Below, one piece after another: positions 26,035 to 34,900 of a DNA stretch of 64,000 nt. The DNA lies in contig NZ_BOLN01000005.1 in the NCBI RefSeq assembly GCF_016861655.1, forward strand, positions 184,435 to 248,434. The letters run 5' to 3'. The number at the start of each line of letters is the position of its first letter. Within the stretch, counting starts at the first letter, position 1. The notes under the pieces were generated by a model. It ran no database searches. It had not been told where the DNA came from and worked only from the letters and a program-made list of their open reading frames with translations. Source of the DNA: Levilactobacillus lanxiensis. GTDB lineage: Bacteria > Bacillota > Bacilli > Lactobacillales > Lactobacillaceae. Position numbers and translations under genes: made by a program.

Positions 26035-26673
26035 TTAATCTTTAAAGATGGTTTGGCCGCGTTCGAAGTCAAAAGGTTCCCCAACAACGTAATCATCGGG
26101 TAAAATCAAAGCGCCTGGTTTTTGTGGTGCGTTGGCCAAGCCTAATTCGCGACCGGAACAGATCATCCCGTTACTGGCAACGCCCCGCAGCTCGCCCGGC
26201 CAAATAATCAGACCGTTGGGCATCATGGCACCGACCTTCGCAACGACGACCTTGATGTCCGCCTGCATGTTCGGTGACCCACTCACGATTTGAAGTGATT
26301 CATCGTTGTCAACGACCGTTTCCGTGACCAGCAAGTGGTCGGAATCGGGGTGTGGCGTGGCCGTCTTAACGTAACCCACGATGAAGCGTGAGCTGGTTTC
26401 GGCAACCAGTTCACCGGCAAAGCCAGCGTCTTCCAGAGCGGTGTTTAAAGCCGCAACGTCTTCTGTGGACAGGTTGATTTGACCATTGCCACTAATTTCG
26501 GGTAAGATGCTCGAAATCTCTAAGAAGTTGTAGCCTAACGTTTTTTCGGTTGCGGCGTCGTAGATTCGAGCAATGTTATCCCGCACCGTGTGGGCTTGGG
26601 TCTCAACATCCTGCGCAACAACAACAATTAAAGTATCCCCTAATTCTTGGGGATTGTAACTAGCAATTAACAT
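26035..26673 (-). CDS. ytpR: YtpR-family tRNA-binding-domain protein
   Basis: A 212-residue protein ending in an EMAP/Arc1p-like OB-fold tRNA-binding domain (FIVGYVKTATPHPDSDHLL near residue 100, MPNGLIIWPGELRGVASNGM near 160), similar to the N-terminal region of PheT. Function is unknown in bacilli. It is 23 bases downstream of the thioredoxin gene, probably one transcript. Confidence 0.9.
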   Translation of the reverse strand: MLIASYNPQELGDTLIVVVAQDVETQAHTVRDNIARIYDAATEKTLGYNFLEISSILPEISGNGQINLSTEDVAALNTALEDAGFAGELVAETSSRFIVGYVKTATPHPDSDHLLVTETVVDNDESLQIVSGSPNMQADIKVVVAKVGAMMPNGLIIWPGELRGVASNGMICSGRELGLANAPQKPGALILPDDYVVGEPFDFERGQTIFKD

Positions 26674-26696
26674 GTTTGAATCCTTTCCAACGGGTT

Positions 26697-27029
26697 TTAG
26701 TTGGCGTTGGTCGTCAAAGAATTAATAAATTCTTCTACCTCTGCTTTTGTTTTACGATCTTTGTTTACCAAACGGCCAATTTCTTTGCCGTCTTCGTAAG
26801 CGATGAAACTAGGAATGCCAAAGACGTTGAGTTCGATCGCCAAATCAATGTTTTCATCACGGTCGACCGCGACGAATTTGTAGTCAGAATATTCGGCTTC
26901 GATTTCTGGCATGGCTGGCTTGATGAACGCGCAGTCGGGGCACCAAGTAGCGGAGAAGAATAACATCGTCTTGCCGTCCTTCACAACGTCTTGCAATTCA
27001 GCCGCAGTCATCTTGGGTAATTGTTCCAT
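26697..27029 (-). CDS. Thioredoxin family protein (YtpP type)
   Basis: A 110-residue thioredoxin fold with active-site motif FSATWCPDCAFIKPAMP; the CPDC dipeptide differs from the CGPC of classical TrxA. YtpP-type proteins precede ytpR in Bacillus, as here. It has an upstream extended -10 promoter. A role in thiol redox (for example low-molecular-weight thiols) is inferred from family. Confidence 0.92.
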   Translation of the reverse strand: MEQLPKMTAAELQDVVKDGKTMLFFSATWCPDCAFIKPAMPEIEAEYSDYKFVAVDRDENIDLAIELNVFGIPSFIAYEDGKEIGRLVNKDRKTKAEVEEFINSLTTNAN

Positions 27030-27074
27030 GAATAAGCACTCCTTTTAGGTTAGTTTTGAAAGTTAACAAGAACC

Positions 27075-27080
27075 ATTATA
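27075..27080 (-). promoter_or_regulatory. Extended -10 promoter of the thioredoxin-ytpR genes
   Basis: CATGCTATAATGG on the minus strand gives TGn plus a consensus TATAAT; the -35 is weak. Confidence 0.7.
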
Positions 27081-27506
27081 GCATGACTGGCAAAATATAC
27101 ACGGGTTTTGTTTGCCCGTGGCTCTTTAGGACGACAAATCTAACCGGACACCCGCCCTATGCAGCCGACGCCATGAACCTGGCAAGCGCCCAGACCGGGT
27201 ACTCATCGTGACCGCTAATCGGGTAAAGACGTGGTAAATTCTCCCCAGATTTCCCGGCTCCAGCGCTAAAACCCAGCGACTTCGCAAACAACCTGTAAGC
27301 GCCACCCGAATTTTTCGATAATTTCTGCCTTTTTACGGGAACTTCCGCCAAATCATTGCTATACTAGGGGCAGAAGCGATGGAGTATTGCATGTCTGGTG
27401 ACAATGGCTGTGAAGCCTAATTATTCTCAACGGAAACCTGTCAACTGACAATCCCAATCGCTACCCAAAATGTATCATAAGCAAAGTCAGTATTGGCTGA
27501 CAGAAT
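27081..27506 (+). other. Non-coding gap with an orphan extended -10 promoter
   Basis: No credible gene was found. At 27353-27364 the plus strand reads ATTGCTATACT, an extended -10 element. The sequence just downstream (about 27371-27470) can close a stem from AGCGATGGAG...ATTG and CAAT...AATCGCT and holds a 13-codon ATG frame (27380-27421) without a good SD. The nearest plus-strand gene is 450 bases away, so this may be a small RNA; nothing here proves transcription. Confidence 0.35.
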
Positions 27507-27764
27507 AGTGAAAATTAGCCTTAAGACAACCGGTGATTAGTGACCAGAGGCGGAGCAAGGTGACCAGCTGTGTCGATGTTCTTAGGCGAGTGCTCTTCTC
27601 ACCTTAGAACATGGGACGACCTTTGAGACCCGAACTTAGGGCTCAAAGGCGAGGTGGAAGACCGCTTCTCAGGCTGGAACCGTGCCCCACAGCAGGGCAC
27701 CTTGTTCCGCCGCCGGGAACGAACAAGCCACAGCGTCCCGGCCTATTTTCACCATCCCGGAGGC
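27507..27764 (+). repeat. Cloverleaf intergenic element, type A, copy A3
   Basis: Core 27540-27721. P1 pairs CAAGGTGACC with GGGCACCTTG, P2 GTTCTTAGGCGAG with CTCACCTTAGAAC, P3 CCTTTGAG with CTCAAAGG, P4 GGTGGAAG with CTGGAACC. The right end (CACAGCGTCCCGGCC then ATTTTCACCATCCCGGAGGC) resembles the right end of type B, so this copy is mosaic. It separates the thioredoxin gene from the small gene at 27834. Confidence 0.9.
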
Positions 27765-27833
27765 ACTTCTCCACTATCTGACTGTCTGACCATCTGACTT
27801 GCCCATAATTTTAATGATGTAGGAGGCGGTAGT

Positions 27834-28157
27834 ATGACTGCTAAAAACGGACAATTGTATCAACTAAGTCTCACCGGTGTGCTCGGCGGCTTAATGGGCG
27901 TTTTCGTCACGCGTTTATTCGGCGCTAACCGGCTCAATCCAGATGACATTCTGGAACAGGTCAAACGCCAATTCCGGCAAGAATCCCCCATCGAGGGCGC
28001 TTGGATTGAAAAGCATGCGGTTCCCTTTCAAAAATTCGCGGTAAAGTCCCGCGTTTACTATGGCGGCATTAACCGCTATGAAGACGACCAGCTGGTTCAG
28101 TACCAGTTTGTGGCCGATGCCGAAACCGGGAGTGTCTTAGACATTCACCGGCTGTAA
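27834..28157 (+). CDS. Small membrane-anchored protein, PepSY-like
   Basis: A 107-residue protein of unknown function. Residues 10-30 (LSLTGVLGGLMGVFVTRLFG) are a likely signal anchor; the remainder (AVKSRVYYGGINRYED, then YQFVADAETGSVLDIHRL) resembles a PepSY-type domain with its terminal strand-turn-strand, but the resemblance is weak. ATG follows GTAGGAGG at good spacing. It is a single gene ending before a bidirectional terminator shared with usp. Confidence 0.75.
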   Translation: MTAKNGQLYQLSLTGVLGGLMGVFVTRLFGANRLNPDDILEQVKRQFRQESPIEGAWIEKHAVPFQKFAVKSRVYYGGINRYEDDQLVQYQFVADAETGSVLDIHRL

Positions 28158-28227
28158 TCTTAATCGAATAAATCTTGGCGTTGACTATTTTCTTTAGCTA
28201 GCGCTTTTTTACTGTTCAAATTAAAAA

Positions 28228-28261
28228 GGGCGAAAACCATTTTGCGGTTTTCGCCCTCTTT
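28228..28261. terminator. Bidirectional terminator between the PepSY-like gene and usp
   Basis: GGGCGAAAACC pairs perfectly with GGTTTTCGCCC. T-rich tracts follow on both strands, so it serves both converging genes. Confidence 0.9.
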
Positions 28262-28274
28262 GTTTGTCTAAAAA

Positions 28275-28781
28275 TTAATCTGTTGGTAAGGTCTTCAAAC
28301 TCTTGGCTTGGTTGTGAATATCGGTCCGCACAATCAGCACGTCACAGATAGCGTTGGCAACCACGTAACTCGCCGTGGACCCCATCAACATCCGTTCGAC
28401 CACGTTGACCCCGGTCGCGCCGAGCATAATCAAGTCGGCCTGATATTCCTTAGGCAAGGTCTTGGCCAAATCAACTTTGGCGTGCCCATAGAACACGGAG
28501 GTCACGACCTCTTTTACGCCAGCTTCTTGGGCCTTGCGCCGATATTTATCGACGGTGGCCTCCAGATCCTGCCGGGCTTCGTCCATCACTTGTTGATCGA
28601 CATACCCGAAACCAACCTGGGTGTCGCTTCCCAAGCCCACGTAATCCCCGCCACTCATAATCGTCACGATGATCAGTTCAGCTTGATTCCGCACGGCAAC
28701 GGCAATCGCTTTATCAATCGCCCGCCGCGCCTGCCGGGAACCGTCGACCCCCACTAAAATACGCTTGTATTCTGCGGCCAT
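28275..28781 (-). CDS. Universal stress protein UspA family
   Basis: A 168-residue Usp with the fold markers KRILVGVDGSRQARRAIDKA at the start and the ATP-binding motif MLGATGVNVVERMLMGSTAS near residue 130 (GxxGx9GS). ATG 28781 follows AAGGAG at 8 bases. Likely cytosolic stress-linked nucleotide-binding protein; role not specific. Confidence 0.94.
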   Translation of the reverse strand: MAAEYKRILVGVDGSRQARRAIDKAIAVAVRNQAELIIVTIMSGGDYVGLGSDTQVGFGYVDQQVMDEARQDLEATVDKYRRKAQEAGVKEVVTSVFYGHAKVDLAKTLPKEYQADLIMLGATGVNVVERMLMGSTASYVVANAICDVLIVRTDIHNQAKSLKTLPTD

Positions 28782-28811
28782 TTCTCTCACTCCTTCGCCA
28801 GATTCGGTGGC

Positions 28812-30212
28812 TTACTTGGTCAGCTCGTAAATGGCCTGACCGTAAATGGCCATCGCCTTTAACAGGTCGGCCTTGGGTTGAAATTCATCGGCTTGATGCA
28901 TCGTGTCAGCCGTGCCGGGGAATAAGGCCCCGAAGGCCACACCACGCTTCATCAGCCGGCCATACGTGCCCCCACCCACAACTTCTGGTTGGGCATCCAT
29001 GTCGCCGGTCTGTTGCCGGTAAACGTCCATCAACGTGGCCACGATTGGGTCACTTGGATCAACGTAATGTGGCACCATTTCGCGACCTTGCTTGAGTTCA
29101 ACGTTCATGTCAGCGGTTGCTTTCGCTAAACCAGCCTGAATGTCCGCTGCACCGGTACCAGTTGGGTAACGGAAGTTGGTGTTGATCAAGGCGGCCTTGT
29201 TGGCGGTAAAGGTTTGAACCCCTACGTTCATGGTCAAATCACCCATGACTTTGTCCGTGTAGGCGATGCCTAATTTATTGGCCCGTGAATCGTCATGCAA
29301 CTGGTTGGCTAACAGGCCTAAGAAATCGGCTGCGTCGGCGCCAAAGTTCAAGCCGTTCAGGAAGGTGGCCAAGTAAGTCCCGGCGTTGATGCCGTTCTTA
29401 GGTTCCATCCCGTGAGCGGCCTTCCCAATCACGTGGAAATGCACGCCATCGGCTTCAACAGAAGCTTCACCGGTAACGGGTGCGTCAGCCAGGAAGCTGT
29501 TAAAGTCAGCCACAACCTGGTCACCATTGGCAACTTGGGCAATGGCTTCGGCATCCCGTGGCACCATGTTTTCCCGTAGCCCAGCATCGAATTCTTGCAG
29601 GGCATCCGCGTCGCCATTGGTCCCAGCAAAGGTCGTGGTGAAGGTGACGTTCCCCTTTTCACCATTGATCAGGGGGAATTCAGCGTCGGGTGAGAAGCCC
29701 AGCGTTGGGGCTGGTTCGAGGTCGAGGTAGTGGTTCATCCCCGTCCAGTCACTTTCTTCGTCGGTCCCAATGATGAAACGAATCTTCATCTTAGGTAAGA
29801 TACCTTGGTCCTTCAACATCTTCAAGCCGTAGTAAGCGGCCAGTGAAGGCCCCTTGTCGTCGGACGTTCCCCGACCGTACAGGTTACCGTCTTTTTCCGT
29901 CAGCGTGAAGGCATCCGTGTGCCAACCCTTACCAGCGGGCATCACGTCGGCATGGCCGAGGATGGCTAAGGTGTCATCCCCTTCACCAAATTCGACGTAA
30001 CCGACTAAATTGTCTAAATTTTTCGTTTTAAATCCATCGCGTTGTGCTAAGCCTAAAAATGCAATCAAAGCTTTAGCCGGACCGGGACCCAGTGGGTACT
30101 CATCGGTGGCCTGTGAATCATCACGAGCACTATCGATGCCGACCAACGTTGTTAGGTCTGCCAGGTAGTCCTCTTGGTACTGTTCAGATAGCTTTTGCCA
30201 ATCAATTGCCAT
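28812..30212 (-). CDS. pepV: Dipeptidase PepV (M20 family)
   Basis: A 466-residue dinuclear zinc dipeptidase of the lactobacillar PepV type, cleaving dipeptides such as carnosine. Metal-binding segments: LGHADVMPAG near residue 86, GRGTSDDKGP near 113, TDEESDWTG near 150 and the final ADTMHQADEF histidine. AAGGAGG precedes ATG. Works in peptide nitrogen nutrition. Confidence 0.95.
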   Translation of the reverse strand: MAIDWQKLSEQYQEDYLADLTTLVGIDSARDDSQATDEYPLGPGPAKALIAFLGLAQRDGFKTKNLDNLVGYVEFGEGDDTLAILGHADVMPAGKGWHTDAFTLTEKDGNLYGRGTSDDKGPSLAAYYGLKMLKDQGILPKMKIRFIIGTDEESDWTGMNHYLDLEPAPTLGFSPDAEFPLINGEKGNVTFTTTFAGTNGDADALQEFDAGLRENMVPRDAEAIAQVANGDQVVADFNSFLADAPVTGEASVEADGVHFHVIGKAAHGMEPKNGINAGTYLATFLNGLNFGADAADFLGLLANQLHDDSRANKLGIAYTDKVMGDLTMNVGVQTFTANKAALINTNFRYPTGTGAADIQAGLAKATADMNVELKQGREMVPHYVDPSDPIVATLMDVYRQQTGDMDAQPEVVGGGTYGRLMKRGVAFGALFPGTADTMHQADEFQPKADLLKAMAIYGQAIYELTK

Positions 30213-30356
30213 GATTGGACCTCCTTCATTTTATTGGGACTTAACGTCCGGATCACTGATGCGGGTCATTTAAAATAACGCTGTCAATTTGCGTGGTCCA
30301 ATCAGCCGAAAAACTGCTGCTCATTGCCGCAACGCCCACTCAGTGACCTACCGTCA

Positions 30357-30384
30357 ATTTTAGCATACCGCCCCGCAATTGTAA
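30357..30384 (-). promoter_or_regulatory. Promoter of pepV
   Basis: TTACAA, 16 bases, TGC-TAAAAT (extended -10) on the minus strand. Confidence 0.65.
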
Positions 30385-30477
30385 GCCAATTTAACGGTGT
30401 AAATTTTCAATTCAGGCGGTTAAGTAGCTGTGCCCCGTTCCGGTTGATTTGACACGTGCGCCTGTGACCGGCCGTGC

Positions 30478-30483
30478 TATACT
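30478..30483 (+). promoter_or_regulatory. Extended -10 promoter of nnrD
   Basis: GTGCTATACT, 27 bases before the nnrD start; TTGACA at 30449-30454 is too distant (23 bases) to be a canonical -35. Confidence 0.6.
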
Positions 30484-30509
30484 GAATTGGTGAACGAGGA
30501 GGCCCACTC

Positions 30510-31343
30510 ATGGAAACTTTAACCGATAAAATCTTAACCGATACGATTCGTCAGCGACCGGCTGACAGCTACAAAGGCACCTATGGCCGCATCACCCTGA
30601 TTGGTGGCAACCGCAACTTTGGCGGTGCCATCCTAATGGCGAGCGCCGCAGCCGTGTACGCCGGCGCGGGACTGGTCACGACCATCACCGACGCCAGCAA
30701 TCAAGGAAGTCTGCACGCGCGACTCCCCGAGGCCATGTTCGCGGACATCACGGACTTTGCCCAAACGCAATCGCTGATCAAGGGAACGGACGTGGTCGTC
30801 ATTGGCCCCGGTCTTGGGACGGATAACCAGGCCCAAGCCGTCTTGGCCAACGTCTTTAGTGCCGTGACGTCCGAGCAGACGTTGGTGATCGACGGGTCGG
30901 CCATCACACTGGTTGCCCAGGATCATCTGTCGTTGCCACAAGCCCATTTGATTTTCACGCCACACCAGATGGAATGGCAACGACTCAGTGGCATCGCCAT
31001 CACGGACCAAACGGCAACTGCCAACCGGGCATCCGTGGATCAGTTACACGCCACGGTGGTGGTCAAATCACATCGCACGGAAATCTACACGACGGACCAG
31101 ACCTATGTCAATCCACTGGGCACGCCTGCGCAAGCCACCGGTGGCATGGGCGACACCCTCGCGGGGATGATTGGCGGCTTCGTGGCTCAGTTTCATCCCA
31201 CGGACCCGGCCGTCTGTGCGGCGGTCTACAGTCACAGTGCCATAGCCGAAGAGCTGGCACAGACGCAGTATGTGGTGTTGCCTAGCCAGATTGCGGCGGC
31301 CCTCCCCACGTTTATGAAACAACATGAGGCTATGATTGACTAA
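30510..31343 (+). CDS. nnrD: ADP-dependent NAD(P)H-hydrate dehydratase
   Basis: A 277-residue carbohydrate-kinase-fold enzyme repairing hydrated NAD(P)H. Key segments: GTYGRITLIGGNRNFGGA near residue 23, VIGPGLGTD near 97, TPHQMEW near 155 and TGGMGDTLAGMIGG near 214 (phosphate and catalytic loop). No fused NnrE epimerase domain. ATG follows ACGAGGAGG. A type A element begins 7 bases after the stop. Confidence 0.95.
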   Translation: METLTDKILTDTIRQRPADSYKGTYGRITLIGGNRNFGGAILMASAAAVYAGAGLVTTITDASNQGSLHARLPEAMFADITDFAQTQSLIKGTDVVVIGPGLGTDNQAQAVLANVFSAVTSEQTLVIDGSAITLVAQDHLSLPQAHLIFTPHQMEWQRLSGIAITDQTATANRASVDQLHATVVVKSHRTEIYTTDQTYVNPLGTPAQATGGMGDTLAGMIGGFVAQFHPTDPAVCAAVYSHSAIAEELAQTQYVVLPSQIAAALPTFMKQHEAMID

Positions 31344-31349
31344 CTTGTT

Positions 31350-31530
31350 CGTTCCCGGCGGCGGGCTCAAAGTGCCCTGCTGTGGGGCCGGTTCCAGACT
31401 GAGGAACGGTCTTCCACCTCGACTTTGCGCCTGAAGTACGGTCGCAAAGGTCGTCCCATGTTCTAAGCTGAGAAACCCACTCAGCCAAGAACATCGACAC
31501 AGCTGGGCGCTTTGGCCCGCCTCTGGTCAC
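31350..31530 (-). repeat. Cloverleaf intergenic element, type A, copy A4
   Basis: Core only, without recognisable GTGAAAATG termini. On the minus strand P1 pairs CAAAGCGCCC with GGGCACTTTG, P2 ATGTTCTTGGCTGAG with CTCAGCTTAGAACAT, and P4 GGTGGAAGAC with GTCTGGAACC; this AGAC/GTCT pair replaces the AGCC/GGCT of other copies. It lies in the convergent gap between nnrD and the RsuA-like gene. Confidence 0.88.
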
Positions 31531-31656
31531 TGACAGAGTATCTCTAATTATCAATAGTCTGTTAGGTTACGTTGCCTTGTCCGATTAACAGTAAACTAGT
31601 TCATCAACAATCCATTCTCTGTATCAAGTAACATTGGCCTCAAAACCAATGCATAC

Positions 31657-31703
31657 AGAAAAGGACTGATCAGCCTTCCCACAGGGAATCGCTAATCAGT
31701 CCT
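31657..31703. terminator. Terminator after the RsuA-like gene
   Basis: AGGACTGATCAGC pairs with GCTAATCAGTCCT; T-rich stretches flank both sides, so it can act in both directions. Confidence 0.85.
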
Positions 31704-31723
31704 ATTTTTTATCTTTCTTAAGT

Positions 31724-32410
31724 CTAATTCTGTGTCGTCACCTTTTCTAACGAACTCACCGCATCAATTTCTGTGGCGAAGAGTCCGCGATACGTGCCGA
31801 CCGGTAGATCCACTGGCAACGTTAAGGGACCGAGTGCCGTGCGATTGACTGGGCCGTTCACGGCTGGCAAAGCTGACAATGCCGCAATCCCTGCCGGCAC
31901 ATCGCTGGTTACCAGCGTCAGCGTCACACTCTGGTGGACCTGGTCCACACTTGAGGTGACCTGTTTGAACGCCGTATTCGTCGTCAATGTGGGCACCGTT
32001 GTCCCGCTCAGACTGACCTGCAACGTGCTGTCCCAGTTCTGGGCCGTCACGTCGGCTAAGAAGTGCTCATCGTCACTGGCCACGACCACCCCCACCGCTT
32101 CCTTGGGCAAATCTGCCAAGGCTTTAAGTGGCCGTTGCTGGTCTAACGCATTGAGCAGACTGCCCAAGCTGCGTTGACTGGTTGGCTCCAAGTTTAAAAC
32201 GAACCCTACCGGTTTATTAAACACCAGATACTGGGGTTGCCGGCCCGTGACCGCTAGTCCATCGACGCGGACTTGGTCGGTCGCTGTCACATTTTCACGA
32301 GGCGAGTCCACTACCAAATCGTTGACGGTGACCCGGCCTTGCCGAAGCAACCGGAAAATCTGACCCGGGGTGCCCTGACGATGTTCCGTTAAGTAACGTT
32401 CAATGTTCAT
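31724..32410 (-). CDS. Divergent RsuA/RluB-family pseudouridine synthase-like protein
   Basis: A 228-residue protein with an S4 domain (MNIERYLTEH...RQGRVTVND) and a pseudouridine-synthase-like body containing FNKPVGFVLNLE. The family motif GRLDxxTxG is replaced by ALADLPKEA: an Asp aligns with the catalytic Asp, but the Arg, Leu and Thr are gone. The C-terminal FHQxKRM motif is also missing (VPAGIAALSA instead), while LGPLTLP and GTYRGL remain. It may be an inactive rRNA binder. It is read downstream of the flippase gene. Confidence 0.8.
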   Translation of the reverse strand: MNIERYLTEHRQGTPGQIFRLLRQGRVTVNDLVVDSPRENVTATDQVRVDGLAVTGRQPQYLVFNKPVGFVLNLEPTSQRSLGSLLNALDQQRPLKALADLPKEAVGVVVASDDEHFLADVTAQNWDSTLQVSLSGTTVPTLTTNTAFKQVTSSVDQVHQSVTLTLVTSDVPAGIAALSALPAVNGPVNRTALGPLTLPVDLPVGTYRGLFATEIDAVSSLEKVTTQN

Positions 32411-32425
32411 CGCACTTTGCCTCCT

Positions 32426-34066
32426 CTAACGAATGTGCAAGCGTCGCCGCAGTCCAGCGATTCGTGGGCCCAAGATGGAATCCGCTAACCGGGTTCGTAA
32501 AACGACGTACACGTAGAAATAACCGGCCACGATGACCGCGACCATGACAATCAAGAAGTTAACGACCCGGCCCTGACTGCCACTGAACGCGCCAATCCAA
32601 GCCACAAGACGGGCTAACACGTAGGTGCCAATCGAGGTCAACAGAATGCCATTCGTCTTCTTAGCAATGTGGGCAAAATTAATGCCAAATTGCACATCGA
32701 GCGAATGAATAATCAGGTAGCAGGTCACGGTGAAGCCAATCCCGGTCGCAATCAGTGGTCCAAAGGCGCCAAAGAAGTAAACCAGCGGCCACTGGACAAT
32801 AAACTTCACGACGGTCCCGACTAAGAAGTACCGGACCGCGCGTTTATTTTGCGAAATTCCCTGCATCAGTGCGGAAACCACCGTGTACAGGCCCAGCAAA
32901 ATCGACAGATATGACGAGAAAGCCAGGATGGAAGCGGCCAACGCAGCGTGTGACCGGCCATAGAAGACCAGGTTCAGCGGGCCGGCAATGGCGGCCATCC
33001 CCAACGCGCTAGGAATCATGACGAATTCAAACATCAAAAACGCGTTCGATAATTGCGCAGAAATTTCAGACTTATTTCCCCGCGTGTAGGACTCGGACAG
33101 TAACGGCACGACCGTCACGGCCAAGGCCGACGCGAGTGAAATGGTAATCATAATTAATTTGTTAGCGTTAACCCCGAACAACGCGAATAAGTCGTTCAGG
33201 TGGGCATCCGTGTAGGTGCCGGCCATGTGCATGATGGGCGCAAAGGTGTACTGGTCAATCAATTGGAAGATGGTAATACCGGCCCCTAAGACAATAAACG
33301 GCACGGCTTGCGCAATGATTTCCTTATATAATTGATTGGCGGGGACCACTAACTCGTTGTTACTGTTAGCAACCAGGTCGCGGAAATAATGCCGCCGACG
33401 CCAGTAGTAGACCCCCAGGATCAGCAGGCCACCTAAGGCCCCGATGGCTGCCGCAAAGGTAGATTGCGACACGGCCGTGACCCAGTTCCCATTTAAGACC
33501 CGCATGATAATGAAGGCCGTGATCAGCATGTAGGCGACCCGAACCAGCTGTTCCACGAATTGGGAAATCGCTGACGGTGCCATTTGCTGGAAGCCTTGGA
33601 AATACCCCCGCGTCAGGCTCATCGTGGGGATGATCAGGATGGCCCAGGCCAGTGAATGCAGGACGGACACCAGGTGCGCATCGCCCCCGGTAAAGAGCGG
33701 CGCCCCAAAGTACATCAGCAGCGCAATGGAGATCCCGGTAACAATGGCGATTTCCAGCCCCCGTTTATACAGTCGGACACTAATCCCGTATTCATTTAGA
33801 GCATTGTAGTGAGCCACCTGCTTGGCAATCGCCGAAGGCACCCCGGCAATTGCCGCAATCAGGAAGAAGCTGTAGATGTTATAACCCTTCCCATAGAGCG
33901 CGTTACCTTGTAGATAAAATGCGCCGAACCAGATGTTCCAGGGAATAATGTACACGGCGCCGAGGATCCGAGAAAAAATGCTCCCCGCCGTCATCCACGC
34001 CGACCCAGCAACCATTTGGTCTTGCGCACTTCCTTGGTTTCCGGTTTGATTTGACCTTGCCGCCAT
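32426..34066 (-). CDS. MOP-superfamily flippase (YtgP/MurJ type)
   Basis: About 546 residues with some 14 hydrophobic helices, the MVAGSAWMTAGSIFSRILGAVYIIPW start typical of YtgP/PST proteins and GYFQGFQQMAPSAISQFVEQ near residue 150. YtgP of Bacillus can act as the lipid II flippase MurJ; whether this copy moves lipid II or another polyprenyl-linked sugar cannot be told. ATG 34066 follows AGGGTG; a TTG 18 bases upstream is less likely. Confidence 0.9.
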   Translation of the reverse strand: MAARSNQTGNQGSAQDQMVAGSAWMTAGSIFSRILGAVYIIPWNIWFGAFYLQGNALYGKGYNIYSFFLIAAIAGVPSAIAKQVAHYNALNEYGISVRLYKRGLEIAIVTGISIALLMYFGAPLFTGGDAHLVSVLHSLAWAILIIPTMSLTRGYFQGFQQMAPSAISQFVEQLVRVAYMLITAFIIMRVLNGNWVTAVSQSTFAAAIGALGGLLILGVYYWRRRHYFRDLVANSNNELVVPANQLYKEIIAQAVPFIVLGAGITIFQLIDQYTFAPIMHMAGTYTDAHLNDLFALFGVNANKLIMITISLASALAVTVVPLLSESYTRGNKSEISAQLSNAFLMFEFVMIPSALGMAAIAGPLNLVFYGRSHAALAASILAFSSYLSILLGLYTVVSALMQGISQNKRAVRYFLVGTVVKFIVQWPLVYFFGAFGPLIATGIGFTVTCYLIIHSLDVQFGINFAHIAKKTNGILLTSIGTYVLARLVAWIGAFSGSQGRVVNFLIVMVAVIVAGYFYVYVVLRTRLADSILGPRIAGLRRRLHIR

Positions 34067-34140
34067 TTGACACCCTACTTTCAATTTCTAAAATTCATCG
34101 TTTGTCCCGACCCGAAAATGGCCGAGCTAATCAAACAAAC

Positions 34141-34146
34141 ATTATA
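34141..34146 (-). promoter_or_regulatory. -10 box of the flippase gene
   Basis: TATAAT on the minus strand, 75 bases before the start codon; no strong -35. Confidence 0.6.
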
Positions 34147-34293
34147 CCATAGGATTTCCCTAGTAAATATCAGGTTTCGGTAAAGATTTCGTGATTATTC
34201 GCAGTTTCTCAGCATCTTGCTTACCGGATGCCACTAACAGTGGTATGCTTGAATTAGTCGAGAAACAGTAATTATTCAAGGAGGAATGCCAAC

Positions 34294-34614
34294 ATGACGC
34301 AGGCAACAGCTGGTTCCAGCGCAGCACCGAAGATGCAGATGTCACCAGAACGAGCAAAACAGGTCGTAACGATGACCAAGAGTATTCGGGCCCACTTCCC
34401 AGAGTTAGCATCGATTCCAGATGCCCAGTTAATTTATTCCACGTGGCGCAGCTTTAAGCGTATTGATCAGACGAATGATAGTGATTATCAAACAATGGCC
34501 AACGTCTTCTTCCACGAATTCGATCGGCATTTATTAAACTATCAACTCTCTAAGAGCGGCCAAGAAGCCGTTGTCAGTCATCGGTTCTTTGCTATTTTAA
34601 CTGAAATTCTTTAG
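34294..34614 (+). CDS. Conserved hypothetical protein
   Basis: A 106-residue soluble protein that I do not recognise. It looks alpha-helical, mildly basic, with a segment HFPELASIPDAQLIYSTWRS and no membrane helix or metal motif. AAGGAGG precedes the ATG at 10 bases and an intrinsic terminator follows, so it is a genuine single-gene unit divergent from the flippase gene. Confidence 0.8.
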   Translation: MTQATAGSSAAPKMQMSPERAKQVVTMTKSIRAHFPELASIPDAQLIYSTWRSFKRIDQTNDSDYQTMANVFFHEFDRHLLNYQLSKSGQEAVVSHRFFAILTEIL

Positions 34615-34626
34615 TCTTTGTTTCTC

Positions 34627-34663
34627 CCCTGTTAGCCAGTCGGCCGACAGGGTTTATTTTTTT
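34627..34663 (+). terminator. Terminator after the hypothetical gene
   Basis: CCCTGT and ACAGGG with an inner GCC/GGC pairing, followed by TTTATTTTTTT. Confidence 0.85.
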
Positions 34664-34900
34664 CGCTGGTGAAAATGGGTGGTGCTCTGCTTGCGTTCCC
34701 GGCGGCGGGCTCAAAGCGCCCTGCTGTGGGGCCGGTTCCAGCCGAAGGGCGGGCTTCCACCTCAACTTTGAGCCGAAGTGCGGTCTCAAAGGTTGTCCCA
34801 TGGGCTAAGCTGAGAAAAATCGCTCAGCTAAGACCATCGACACAGCTGGTCACTTTGGCCCGCCTCTGGTCACTGACATCGACCACGCATTTTCACTAGC
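34664..34900 (-). repeat. Cloverleaf intergenic element, type A, copy A5
   Basis: Core 34694-34873 between the termini CGCTGGTGAAAATG and CATTTTCACTAGC. On the minus strand P2 pairs CTTAGCTGAG with CTCAGCTTAG, P3 CTTTGAGACC with GGCTCAAAG, and P4 GGTGGAAGCC with GGCTGGAACC around a short loop. Its left end touches the terminator of the preceding gene. Confidence 0.9.

Noticed and set aside
27157..27351. A 64-codon minus-strand frame upstream of the thioredoxin gene
   Set aside because: No SD, no recognisable product, and composition typical of the intergenic gap.
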